Positions 1 through 9,213 of a DNA stretch of 64,000 nt are shown here, one piece after another. The notes beneath the pieces were generated by a model, which was not told where the DNA came from, made no database searches, and worked only from the letters and a program-made list of their open reading frames with translations. The stretch lies in the NCBI GenBank assembly GCA_025403435.1, contig CM046351.1, forward strand, positions 26,563,730 through 26,627,729. Reading direction: 5' to 3'. The DNA comes from Artocarpus heterophyllus (taxonomy: Eukaryota; Streptophyta; Magnoliopsida; Rosales; Moraceae). The stretch's first letter is position 1, and each line of letters begins with the position of its first letter. The position numbers were made by a program, and so were the translations under genes.

Positions 1-144
1 CGTGATATTGTTGCTCGTGGTGATATTGTTGTGAGCAAAATCAGTACACATGATAATCCTGCCGATATGATGACTAAGTCGTTACCTACAGCTAAGTTTG
101 AGCATTGCTTGAACTTGGTTGGAGTTCATGCTCGTGCCGGTTAG
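1..144 (+). pseudogene. Ty1/copia pol C-terminal end (RNase H tail), cut by window edge
   Basis: The window opens in frame inside the last 47 codons of a copia polyprotein. The stretch [19 protein letters not shown] followed by a stop at 142-144 is the usual end of the copia RNase H domain (NPADMLTK followed by a K/L-rich tail). RNase H degrades the RNA template during reverse transcription in the virus-like particle. Only the tail is in the window, so it cannot be said whether the whole gene is intact. It lies 80 bp before a polypurine tract and the 3' LTR, which is the normal order, and identifies the LTR at 235-858 as the 3' LTR of a plus-strand copia element. Confidence 0.85.
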
Positions 145-223
145 TTGCCCGTTGGGGCTTTGTGGAAGAGGTGGAGAATTCGGTTAATCACATGTTGGAG
201 TTCTTTATGGTGGATTTTGTGTC

Positions 224-234
224 AAGGTGGAGAT
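224..234 (+). promoter_or_regulatory. Polypurine tract of the left-edge copia element
   Basis: The purine-rich AAGGTGGAGAT lies directly before the TGTTA start of the LTR. This is the standard copia plus-strand primer position. Confidence 0.75.
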
Positions 235-281
235 TGTTATTTAGTGACCCAAAACCCCTCCATTTGTTTTGGCAGTAAGGC

Positions 282-463
282 AGCGCCGCGGCGCTTGAAA
301 GCAGGGCCGCGGCGCTACAATCCAGCGCCGCGGCGCTTGAAAGCAGCGCCGCGGCGCTTGAAAACAGCGCCGCGGTGCTCCAATCCGAAAAGCAGCGCCG
401 CGGCGCTCCAATCCGAAAACCAGCGCCGCGGCGCTCCAATCCGAAAACCAGCGCCGCGGCGCT
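282..463. repeat. Array of eight GC-rich palindromes inside the LTR
   Basis: Eight copies of the 14-bp palindrome AGCGCCGCGGCGCT (two with one change) are arranged in tandem. The first copies are spaced about 21 bp (linker TTGAAAGC type) and the last ones 28 bp (linker CCAATCCGAAAACC type). The block is extremely GC- and CpG-rich against an AT-rich surround and lies in U3, upstream of the TATA box. Confidence 0.95.
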
Positions 464-542
464 CCAATGCGGCCAGATAGTGTATTTTGCGTTTTTACGC
501 GTTTTTTGGGTTAATTTGGGTTAGGGTTTGAGTCCCCATACA

Positions 543-550
543 TATAAATA
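543..550 (+). promoter_or_regulatory. TATA box of the left-edge copia LTR
   Basis: TATAAATA sits between the GC-rich array and the GAGAG-type leader, the expected U3/R position in a plant copia LTR. Confidence 0.6.
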
Positions 551-858
551 CATCATATTCTCCATAGTTCATATCAGTGAGTCACATTAGAGAGACACAT
601 TAGAGAGTCACAAATTTTCATAGAGATCATAGTGTTGAGAGTGATACAGAGAGCTCAGTCTTGTGAGTTTGTGAGTGATTGAGTTAGTGAATTTCTGTAT
701 TTGAGTGCTCTAAACACCGTTGTAATTTCCGTTTTGTGATTAGTGGATTGCTTCTCCTCTGCCGGTGGTTTTTTCACCCTTTATTAGGGTTTTTCTACGT
801 AAATCTTGTGTGCAATTTTCTCTCTATTTCTTGTTGCTTATTGTTTTGATTTCTAACA

Positions 859-2840
859 CTAATCTTCAAGAATATAGACAATTTCAACATTGTCCCTTCA
901 ACAGATAGTGTCGATGAGCTAGTGGACAGTGTGCCTATTTCTGTTGCCACGGTAATTCCAGACCTTTGGTATCCTCGGCCGGTACAAATACCTTCAGACT
1001 TTCAAAATAGGGGATCCTCTGGTACAGCCGCCGATGGGGAAAGAGCCTTTGGCTACAATTATAGGCAAGACCTTATCAGAAAAGGCTAGAACGACAAAAT
1101 CGCATTGTCATCCTCATGACATTCATAGAGTCTCCGCTGAAGGTCACGTCGACGGTTGATATTTCAAGTTTGTTATTCCTAAAGAATATCAATGCACGGA
1201 TGCAGCACCACCAAGATAACTCATCATCTATAATTGGTGCATGATGGCGGGGGTAGGCTTTTTTTCTCTAACCATTCGTTAAAAGGCTCTATTGCAAATT
1301 GCAAATGTCGTCCATGCAACTTTCCCCTAATTTTTGGTTCATCTTATTGGGAAATGTGGATTCTATGGTGGCTTTGCTTTAGAGCTCTGTTTCAACTAAA
1401 CAAGTTCTTGTACTGCTGTTCCGTCAATCAGTCTCCATCTAAGGCCTTCTATTATGCTAAAGCTTATACCTGAGCTAAGGATAAGGTCTCCCCATTATCC
1501 TATACCTTCCTACTTCCTTCCACGACTAGAAGAAGATGTTTTTTATGTTGAAGGGAGACTTCAACACTCATCCTCTAGATGGGTAACCATAATATGGCCC
1601 AAAGAAATATGAACTCGATACTACTTGGAGGATCACCAGTAAGCTTCTCACACTAGATTGTTGGCCTCTCCTTTCACGTCTTTTCTCTTCTCTTCCCTTC
1701 TTTTTCTTACTTAGTCCTACTTTTCCTTCTTGTAGAGCTTGTCGAATGTCCCGTACTCTTGGTGGCAACATAAGTTAGCTTTGGAAAATCGCCGAGCTTC
1801 TGGAAGAGGAGAGAAGGATCAAAAATCAAAATTTCCTCAAGGAAGAGAATAAAAGGTTATCAGGTCTCATCATCAAGCTTTTTGAGCCTTTTTGGGTTAC
1901 CCTAGAGCAACTTCCTTAAGGGTCAAATGTAGAGGGTAGAGATTTTAACTTTGAGCTACCATGAAATATTTATATATATATATATATTTTGTTTTAAGAC
2001 TAACTTTAGTTTTCTTTGCAGACATGTTGAACCTGAAACTCCTAGACTTCAGCAAGAAGAGCCAAGAAAGCCAACTCGAAGAAAGACAAGAGTCGGTGTT
2101 TTGAGGAGAGTTGTTAGTCTAAAAAGCAGAAGACTGACGAAGCATGTTAGCTCCTGAGCGTCCATTTGAGAAGATGCTTGTTATCAAGGTTGCAGATTTG
2201 CCCACTCCTCCATCAGAGAAGACTTTTCGCCTATTCCCTAGAGGTCGAGTAATTGACACCAACTTTATCATGGGCGACATGTCCGAAGCCCCAGTGGGGA
2301 ACATGCTCGACCTCTCTTCCTAGTATAGGCTTGCTTTCTAGGTGATATATGAGTTCTTCTTCGAGAAGGACTGATCTATTGTTAAAAAATGTCTTCTACT
2401 CACATGCCATAAGGAGCAGTAGTCAAGTCAAGTCAAGGTAAGAGTAGTTTATGAACTTTTTATCTTTCACCACTTTATATATGTGTTGCCTCTTTTACCT
2501 TCTATTTTTCTCTCAAGCTTTCATGATGGATTTAATCTCGTATGGTGAGATTGAACAACTCATGTACAACATTGAAGGACCTAGCCAAGAGATCAATTCC
2601 TTAAGAGCTCTTCTTAAAGACGAGAAGATGGCAGTTGAGGAGGCCAAGGACAAGAGGGTGAAAGTCCAAGCTCTCCCTTGCATTGAGCAAGACAATACTG
2701 CATTGATGACCTTAGAGCTGAAGTTGAAAGGGAGAAGGAGAAATTGCTAAAGGCGGAGGAAATTTTTAAAGCTGCTGCCCTTGACGTGGAGAAAAAGAAG
2801 GGAGAAGACATTGCCAAGGCCGTCTTTGCATGGCCGAGAC
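859..2840 (+). pseudogene. Antisense extra ORF of the Tat element, 5' part (putative gypsy-type transposase domain)
   Basis: Short conserved blocks appear in shifting frames: VIPKEY near 1170-1190, LSPNFWF near 1322-1343, and KKYELDTTW near 1600-1627, followed by Glu/Lys-rich, coiled-coil-like stretches at 1790-1900 and 2530-2830. Order and motifs resemble the plant 'putative gypsy-type transposase' domain (Pfam family PF04195), which is followed by coiled coil in plant extra ORFs. A polypyrimidine tract and TTTGCAG at about 2015-2021 looks like a 3' splice site. The ORF is broken by many stops and frameshifts and is interrupted at 2841 by a copia insertion; it resumes at 8403. Function in any element is unknown. 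The match is from memory of the motif, not from a search. Confidence 0.55.
2836..2840. repeat. Target-site duplication GAGAC (left)
   Basis: GAGAC precedes the 5' LTR and is repeated exactly at 8398-8402 after the 3' LTR. This proves an insertion into the antisense ORF. Confidence 0.95.
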
Positions 2841-2927
2841 TGTTGCAGATGTGGAGCCAAATCAAGTCGACAACCCAACAAAAGGAAGAAAAAGGGAGAA
2901 AAAATGTGTCCTCGAAGGCAGGGAGCA

Positions 2928-3167
2928 AGCGCCGCGGCTCTGGCAGAAGAGCGCCGTGGTGCTGGGATGAGGGCGCCTAGGCGCCAAGTGCAGAGCACCT
3001 AGGCGCCAGGACAAGAGCGCCTAGGCGCCATGAGGAGAGCGTCTAGGCGCCAGGAAGATAAAGTCGAGGCGTCGAGTTGATGGCGCCTAGGCTCTAGGAG
3101 AAGAGCGCCTAGGCGCCGCAGGGGAGCGCCGCAGCGCTCGTTTCGAGCGGCCCGGCGCTGACGCGCT
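2928..3167. repeat. GC-rich palindrome array in the 5' LTR
   Basis: The block opens with AGCGCCGCGGCT-type units, as in the left-edge copia LTR. It continues with six GGCGCCTAGGCGCC-type palindromes in irregular tandem order, about 22 bp apart where regular, and ends with AGCGCCGCAGCGCT. It lies upstream of the TATA box. Several units have lost CpG by transition. Confidence 0.9.
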
Positions 3168-3268
3168 GTATTGCGCGATGTTTCTCGAGTCATAGTCGAA
3201 CTCAATGTCCCAAAAACGGGAAACCACTAGAGTTTTCCCATTAGTTGCTATTTTTCTCCTCCTTTAGT

Positions 3269-3276
3269 TATAAATA
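3269..3276 (+). promoter_or_regulatory. TATA box of the Tork-like copia 5' LTR
   Basis: TATAAATA is conserved at the same offset in the 3' LTR (8041-8048). Transcription would start shortly downstream, in the leader beginning near 3300. Confidence 0.6.
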
Positions 3277-3626
3277 GACACAAGGTAGCTAGGGTTGGGT
3301 GTGTGAAAATTGTGAGTGGCATAATTTTGTGAGAGGCAAAATTCCTGAGAGCTCCATCATTGAGAGAGAAAAATTCCCACAGGGTGTTAGATAGAAGAGA
3401 GTTTTGGTAAGCACAATTTGTGAGTGTGTGAGAAACTGCTCTTGTAATCTGTAATCTCCTTCATCATAGTGGAATCTGCAAGCGGCAGAAACAGGACGTA
3501 GTCTCAATTTGGACGAACCTGTATAAAAATTTGGTGTCTCTTTTTCTTCTTTTCTCCTATTTATTTTTCTGCAATTGTTCGTTCTTGCGATCCTTGAAAT
3601 TAGGAGTCGCCTAATTCCCCAACAAC

Positions 3627-3638
3627 TGGTATCAGAGA
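3627..3638 (+). promoter_or_regulatory. Primer binding site, tRNA-iMet type
   Basis: TGGTATCAGAGA lies two bases after the 5' LTR. It matches the 3' end complement of plant initiator tRNA-Met at 11 of 12 positions. Confidence 0.9.
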
Positions 3639-3658
3639 GGAGGTTTTGATCAAGAACG

Positions 3659-4450
3659 ATGACTGGAGAAGAAGGTATGGCAGCCGGCATCACCAAATTT
3701 GATGGTTCAGATTTTTCCTATTGGAAAATGCAAGTTGAAGACTATCTCTACAGCAGGAAACTACATTTGCCCTTGGGTAATAAGCCCGAAGGCATGAAGG
3801 ATGAGGAGTGGAATCTCCTTGATAGACAGGTGCTCGGTGTGATCCGTTTAACCTTGTCAAAGAACGTTGCCCACAACGTTGCGAAGGAGACTACTACAGC
3901 AGGGATGATGAAGGCTCTGTCAGAGATGTATGAGAAGCCCTCAGCCAATAACAAGGTACATCTCATGAAGAAGCTTTTTAATTTAAAGATGCCTGAAGGT
4001 GCCTCGGTGGTAGAGCACCTAAACAGTTTCAACACCGTCCTAAACCAATTGGTCTAGGTAGAGATTAAATTTGATGATGAGATCAATGCCCTAATCCTCT
4101 TGGCCTCGTTACCAAACAGGTTGGGAACCCATGAGGGTGGCCATTACAAATTCGCTTGGGAATGCCAAATTGGAGTTTGTTGATGTCAGAAACTCTATTC
4201 TGGCGGAAGAAGTTCGCAGGAAGGACTCAGGTGAAGCCTCTTCGTCGAACTTGGCCCTTAATGTTGATAATAAGGGCAGGAAACTTGATAGGCAATCCAA
4301 CAGGGATAATGGCAGGAGAGGCAAGTCGAGGAATGGAAGAAGCAAGTCTAGGAACGGTAGGACTATAGAGTGTTGGAACTGTGGGAAGACGGGCCACTTG
4401 AAAAAGAACTACAGGGCTCCAAGGAAGAACGAAGACAAGACTAGTGATGC
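3659..4450 (+). pseudogene. copia gag (capsid and nucleocapsid), broken
   Basis: The ATG at 3659, about 20 bp after the PBS, starts a typical Tork gag: FDGSDFSYWKMQVEDYL is the conserved N-terminal capsid motif. The frame is closed by TAG at 4055 and then shifted by one extra base near 4119; downstream the nucleocapsid region continues in another frame. The zinc knuckle at 4371-4412 reads CX2CX4HX4Y: the last cysteine of the CCHC box is tyrosine, compatible with one G-to-A change. Gag would package the RNA in cytoplasmic virus-like particles; with the stop, the shift and the missing ligand it cannot. An Arg/Ser/Asn-rich linker precedes the knuckle. Confidence 0.9.
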
Positions 4451-5909
4451 AGCCAACGCCATCACTGAAGAGCAACATGATGCCTTAATCTTGTCTGTCG
4501 ACAGTTCTTTTGATTCGTGGGTGATAGATTCAGGAGCATCATTCTACACCACTGCACACTGTCATGTCCTGGAGAACTACGTTGCCAGAAATCATGGTAA
4601 GGTTTATCTCGCTGATAGAGAACCTTTAGATATTGTTGGCATTGGAGATGTCAGTTTAAAAATGCCTAATGGGTCGGTGTGGAAGATTCATAAGGTGAAA
4701 CATGTTCCTAAACTAATGCGCAACTTGATTTTGGTGGGGCAATTGGATGATGAAGGACATAAAGTGACCTTTAATTGTGGAGGTTGGAAAGTCACTAAAG
4801 GAGCAATGGTTATTGCTCGGGGACGCAAGGCTGGAACTCTCTACATGAACTCTAGCTGCAGAGATACCATAGCAGTAGCTGATTCTGCTGCCAATACCGA
4901 GCTATGGCATTACAGGCTCGGTCACATGAGTGAGAGGGGTATGAAGGTGCTTCACTGCAAAGGAAAACTGCCGGGTTTGAAAATTATTGATCACAGTTTG
5001 TGTGAAGCCTGCATCTTTGGTAAACAGAAGAGAGTGAGTTTCTCAAAGATGGGTAGAGAGCCTAAGTCCAGGAAATTGGAGCTTGTTCACACTGATGTGT
5101 GGGGGCCTGCGTCGGTGACTTCCCTTGGTGGCGTAAATTACTATGTTACGTTCATTGATGACTCAAGCAGGAAGGTATGGGTTTGCTTTCTGAAAAACAA
5201 ATCTGATGTGTTCGATGCTTTCAAGAGATGGAAAACCATGGTGGAGAATGAGACAGATTTGAAGGTAAAGTGCTTGCAGTCCAACAATGGGGGAGAGTAC
5301 TTAGATGAAGAGTTCAGGCGGTACTGTGCTAAGAATGGGATAAAGATGAGGAAGACCATTCCAGGGAAACCACAACAGAATGGGGTAGCTGAGAGGATGA
5401 ACAGGACTTTAAACGAGCATGCTAGGAGCATGAGGTTGCATGCAGGGCTGCCAAAGTTGTTTTGGGCTGAGGCAATTAACACAGCCGCTCATCTGATCAA
5501 CAGAAGTCCATCCACACCGCTGAAGTTCAAGCTACCGGAAGAAGTCTGGAGCCATAAACAGGTTGATCTCTCTTACTTGAGAGTGTTTGGTTGTGTTTCC
5601 TATGCACACATTGATTCTACTACTAGAAGTAAACTGGATGCCAAGTCAAAGAAGTGTTTTCTGGTTGGCTATGACGGACTTGAGTTTGGTTATCGTCTTT
5701 GGGATGACCAAAGTCGGAAGATTATCAGGAGCAAGGATGTGATCTTCAACGAAGGTATTCTGTACAAGGACAAAGACAGCACGGACTCCAGGGGTTCAGG
5801 TTCTGAAGATAAGAAGCCTGAGGTGATTCCATTGAAGGATCTTCCTGAAGTGGAGGTGCAAAATCCAGAGGTTGAAGACCATGAAGACACAGCTCCAGAA
5901 GGAAACTAG
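4451..5909 (+). pseudogene. copia protease and integrase, broken
   Basis: The long open stretch 4131-5909 (592 codons) covers nucleocapsid, protease and integrase. Counting residues from 4131, the protease active site is DSGAS at D133 (4527). The integrase zinc finger has H260, H264, C291 and C294. The catalytic core has D322 in HTDVWGP, then N385 where the family has Asp (SNNGGEY instead of SDNGGEY), and E421. The DDE triad is therefore D-N-E, which should abolish strand transfer. The GKPQQNG block and the YLRVFGC stretch at the C-terminal side are normal copia landmarks. The frame ends in an in-frame TAG at 5907-5909 in the hinge between integrase and reverse transcriptase; the same frame is open again after it. 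Confidence 0.95.
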
Positions 5910-6809
5910 AGGACTCCTGCCACACCAGTCAGGAGGTCTAGCAGGACTATAAGACCGCCGCAGAGATACTCCCCATCTCTACATTATATCTTGTTGACCG
6001 ACAGAGGTGAGCCAGAGAGCTTTGATGAAGCCGTGGAGGCTGGAGATTCGGTCAAGTGGGAGTTAGCCATGAGGGATGAGATGGATTCCTTGATGTCCAA
6101 TCAGACATGGCAACTAGTAAAGTTACCACATGGTAAAAAGTCCTTGCACAATAAGTGGGTATACCGGATTAAAGATGAATCTGATGGCAGCAAAAGGTAT
6201 AAGGCAAGGTTGGTGGTAAAAGGCTTTCAGCAGAAAGAAGGCATCGGCTTCAACGAGATTTTTTCTCCGGTGGTGAAGCTAACCACGATTAGGACGGTAC
6301 TTGCGCTAATGGCAGATGAGGACTTGTTCTTGGAACAGTTGGATGTGAAGACAGCTTTTCTCCATGGTGATTTGGAGGAAGAGATCTACATGAAGCAGCC
6401 AGGATTCGAAGTACCAGGTAAGGAGCACTTGGTGTGCAAACTTCAGAAGAGCTTGTATGGCCTAAAACAAGCTCCCAGGCAGTGGTATAAGAAGTTTGAC
6501 GGGTTCATGTGCAGCAACGGTTTCTTGAGGTGTCAGGGAGATCATTGTTGTTATGTGAAGAATTTTGGTGATTCTTACATCATCCTGTTGCTATATGTCG
6601 ATGATATGCTGATAGCAGGAGGTTGCAAACAGGAAATTGACAAGCTGAAGAAGGAGCTGTCTAAGGAGTTTGCAATGAAGGATTTGGGTGCTGCAAAACA
6701 AATCATTGGGATGAGAATAACAAGGAACCGTAACAGTCTGAAACTGTCACAGGAAGAATATGTTGAAAAGGTGCTGAGCAGTTCAACATGGGTAATGCGA
6801 AGCCTGTGA
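5910..6809 (+). pseudogene. copia reverse transcriptase, N-terminal two thirds
   Basis: This is the same frame as the preceding stretch, after the stop at 5907. Landmarks in order: NKWVYRIKDESDGSKRYKAR, QLDVKTAFLHGDLEEEIYM, YGLKQAPRQWYKKFD and LYVDDMLIAG, which holds the catalytic YVDD box. These are the conserved copia RT blocks that copy the element RNA into cDNA. The frame is lost by a one-base deletion close to 6778 and runs into a stop at 6807-6809, while the correct continuation is in the next frame from about 6785. RT domain sequence itself looks well preserved, suggesting decay began after a fairly recent insertion. Confidence 0.95.
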
Positions 6810-7555
6810 ATACTCCTTTGGCCAGTCACTTCAAGTTATCAAAGGAGCAATCACCGACCACGGAGCAGGAACGAGACCACATGGCCAAGGTGCCTTATGC
6901 TTCCGCTATAGGCAGTCTCATGTATGTCATGGTTTGTACCAGACCGGACATTGCACATGCAGTGGGAGTTGTGAGTAGGTACATGAGTAATCCAGGTAAA
7001 CAGCATTGGGAGGCAGTAAAGTGGATTCTCAGATATCTGAGAGGTACTGCGGGTTTGACATTGTGTTTCAAGAAGTTAGACTTGGGACTACAGGGCTATG
7101 TTAATGCTGATATGGCTGGAGACATTGATGGTAGAAAGAGTACCACCGGTTATGTCTACACTTTGGGTGGCACTGCAATTAGTTGGGTCTCGAAGCTGTA
7201 AAAGATAGCTGCACTCTCTACAACAGAAGCAGAGTATGTGGCAATGACAGAAGCGAGTAAGGAGATGATTTGGTTGCGGTCGTTTCTGGAAGAACTGGGT
7301 CACAAGCAGGAAAGGAGTGCATTATATAGTGACAGTCAGAGCGCCATTCATTTGGCAAAAAATCCCGCATTTCATGCTAGGACGAAGCATATACAATTGC
7401 GGTATCACTTCATCAGGTCGGCTTTGGAAGATGGAGTGTTGAAGCTTGAGAAGATTCTTGGGAGCCAGAATCCGGCAGATATGCTCACCAAGACTGTTCC
7501 GATTGAGAAACTGAAGTTGTGCGCAACTTCAGTTGGACTTCTCCATGAAGCATGA
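6788..7555 (+). pseudogene. copia RT C-terminus and RNase H, with internal stop
   Basis: After the frameshift the sequence continues with SAIGSLMYVMVCTRPDIAHAV, HWEAVKWILRYLRGT and the RNase H motifs DGRKSTTGYVYTLGG, STTEAEYVAMTEA (the EAEY catalytic Glu) and LYSDSQSAIHLAKNP (catalytic Asp). A TAA at 7199-7201, in place of a sense codon just before KIAALST, splits the domain. The natural end is the TGA at 7553-7555 after SVGLLHEA. RNase H removes template RNA and trims the primers. The stop lies 5 codons before the conserved STTEAEY box. Confidence 0.93.
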
Positions 7556-7601
7556 GAAGTTGTTGCCGCTGCAGTGGAAGACATGGTGATTGATTAGTCT
7601 C

Positions 7602-7613
7602 CAAGTGGGAGAT
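7602..7613 (+). promoter_or_regulatory. Polypurine tract of the Tork-like copia element
   Basis: CAAGTGGGAGAT, mostly purine, lies directly upstream of the 3' LTR start. Confidence 0.8.
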
Positions 7614-8397
7614 TGTTGCAGATGTGGAGCCAAATCAAGTCGACAACCCAACAAAAGGAAGAAAAAGAGAGAAAAAATGCGTCCTCGAAGGTAGGGAGCA
7701 AGCGCCGCGGCTCTGGCAGAAGAGCGCCGCGGCGCTGGGATGAGGGCGCCTAGGCGCCAAGTGCAGAGTGCCTAGGTGCTAGGACAAGAGCGCCTAGGCA
7801 CCATGAGGAGAGCGCCTAGGTGCCAGGAAGATAAAGTCGAGGCGTCGAGTTGATGGTGCCTAGGCACCAGGAGAAGAGCGCCTAGGCCCCGCAGGGGAGC
7901 GCCGCAGCGCTCGTTTCGAGCATCGCGGCCTGACGCGCTATATTGCGCGATGTTTCTCGAGTCATAGTCGAACTCAAAGTCCCAAAAACGGGAAACCACT
8001 AGGGTTTTCCCATTAGTTGCTATTTTTCTCCTCCTTTGGTTATAAATAGACACAAGGTGGCTAGGGTTGAGTGTGTGAAAATTGTGAGTGATATAATTTT
8101 GTGAGAGACAAAATTCCTAAGAGCTCCATCATTGAGAGAGAAAAATTCCCACAGGGTGTTAGATAGAAGAGAGTTTTGGTAAGCACAATTTGTGAGTGTG
8201 TGAGAAACTGCTCTTGTAATCTGTAATCTCCTTCATCATGGTGGAATCTGCAAGCAGCAGAAACATGACGTAGTCTCAATTTTGGACGAACCTGTATAAA
8301 AATTTGGTGTCTCTTTTTCTTCTTTTCTCCTATTTATTTTTCTGCAATTGTTCGTTCTTGCGATCTTTGGAATTAGAAGTCGCCTAATTCCCCAACA
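7614..8397 (+). repeat. 3' LTR of the Tork-like copia element (784 bp)
   Basis: Same ends and length as the 5' LTR. The palindrome array is at about 7701-7940 and the TATA box at 8041-8048. Its differences from the 5' LTR are concentrated at CpG sites of the array, and each LTR has lost a different subset. It is followed by the GAGAC duplication. Confidence 0.95.
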
Positions 8398-8402
8398 GAG
8401 AC
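8398..8402. repeat. Target-site duplication GAGAC (right)
   Basis: Exact repeat of 2836-2840. Confidence 0.95.
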
Positions 8403-8617
8403 AACAGTCGAGAAATTCCAAGCTCCTGAGGAATTTGCGCAACTCCAAAAGGCTATCCTTATGTCGGCGAGCGAATAGATTGTAGAGCAAATTCACATGG
8501 TTCACGCTGACTAGGACCTGTCTTTCTTATATTCCTCGGATACTTCAACTCCAACTGATGAGTTAATTACAGTAGAGAAAGAGGTTCAAGGAGAGGATTC
8601 TGCAAGGAAAAACTAGT
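8403..8617 (+). pseudogene. Antisense extra ORF of the Tat element, 3' end
   Basis: Joined across the copia insertion, the reading continues as an acidic, Glu/Gln-rich C-terminal tail (FQAPEEFAQLQKAIL, then PTDELITVEKEVQ) with two in-frame stops, ending at the TAG of AARKN-type codons at 8615-8617. This looks like the C-terminus of the ORF starting upstream of 2841. The 3' flank holds two GGCCTTTGGCC motifs (8638-8648, 8668-8678) and an AATGAAT/AATATAAT-rich stretch suited to polyadenylation. No function can be assigned. Confidence 0.5.
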
Positions 8618-9213
8618 AAAGATATATATATTTTTTAGGCCTTTGGCCATTTTTGTCACGATTGTATGGCCTTTGGCCTTTTTAGAGTTTTAATGAATAT
8701 AATATATATTTTTATGTTTTTTCTTTAATGAAGAGGCAATAGTTTTATACGTTTCATTTCATTATTTGTGTTTAAGCACCAACGTAATAGACCCTTTTTT
8801 TTAACTCTACAATTGCATAGGATACCAAGGGGATATTATGCCCCTCATATGATACATTGAATAGACTTCTTCAAAGTCTAGCTTGGGGGTTTTAACCTTG
8901 CTTGCCTTATGCCATTTAATACTCGGTAGACTTTAAGTAGACTTCTTTAAAGTCTATGATCACAAACCTACGATTGCACAGGATACTGAGGAAAAAAGAC
9001 TGGGGGTTTTAACTTCTCCTGCCTTATGCCCTCCATGTCAAACATTGAATCTTTAGTTTAGTTTTTGATATCTTTGATATAGTAGATATAACAAAAGTAG
9101 AAACCAGAATGAAAAGAAGAAATAGACAAAAATTGGGATGAAATAACTCCTTAGAGTTTCATTTAACACTTAAATCATTACAGAGGTCGACCATAGCAAG
9201 ACAAGCATTATAT
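8618..9213. other. Convergent intergenic stretch of the Tat element, with twin hairpins and a diverged direct repeat
   Basis: No coding sequence seen. This is where the + strand extra ORF and the - strand pol converge. It holds a diverged direct repeat (about 8810-8915 and 8970-9030, sharing ATTGCA-AGGATAC and GGGGGTTTTAAC then CTTATGCC) and two copies of the stem TAGACTT...AAGTCTA with 5-base loops (8862-8880, 8938-8956). Confidence 0.7.

Larger units (their letters stand above)
235..858 (+). repeat. 3' LTR of left-edge copia element (624 bp)
   Basis: The LTR starts TGTTA and ends TAACA, a perfect 5-bp terminal inverted repeat, right after the polypurine tract. A TATA box (TATAAATA) lies at 543-550, and a TC/T-rich U5 follows. 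The U3 part holds the palindrome array at 282-463. The 5-bp target duplication cannot be checked because the 5' LTR is outside the window; the base run after the LTR is CTAAT. The sequence to its right is the Tat-element antisense ORF, so this copia probably inserted into that element. Confidence 0.85.
2841..3624 (+). repeat. 5' LTR of the Tork-like copia element (784 bp)
   Basis: TGTTG start, CAACA end, followed two bases later by the PBS. It contains a GC-rich palindrome array (2928-3167), a TATA box at 3269-3276 (TATAAATA) and a leader with repeated GTGAG/GAGAG motifs. Its length is identical to the 3' LTR. Confidence 0.95.
2841..8397 (+). mobile_element. Complete Tork/Tnt1-like copia element, 5557 bp, coding region dead
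   Basis: Two 784-bp LTRs (TGTTG...CAACA), an iMet PBS, gag-pol in copia order (gag, protease, integrase, reverse transcriptase, RNase H), a polypurine tract and a perfect GAGAC target duplication make this a textbook full-length insertion. By eye the LTRs differ at about 37 positions (about 95% identical), with many changes of the CG to TG/CA kind, so the copy is fairly young but not recent. Three in-frame stops (4055, 5907, 7199) and two frameshifts (about 4119, about 6778) prevent a complete polyprotein. The HAVGVVSRYM and HWEAVKWILRYLRGT stretches match the Tork/Tnt1 branch. Confidence 0.95.

Noticed and set aside
282..463. CRISPR-like array
   Set aside because: Repeats are palindromic and regularly spaced, but linkers are also repeated rather than unique, there are no cas genes, and the setting is a plant LTR.
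145..480. Open frames of 111 and 83 codons on both strands over the palindrome array
   Set aside because: They arise because the 21- and 28-bp repeat periods are multiples of three, so no stop appears in several frames; the peptides are pure repeat.
859..8617. Independent plus-strand retrotransposon carrying the transposase-like ORF
   Set aside because: No LTRs, PBS or pol genes accompany it in plus orientation, and antisense extra ORFs at this place are a known feature of Tat elements; kept as part of the Tat element.
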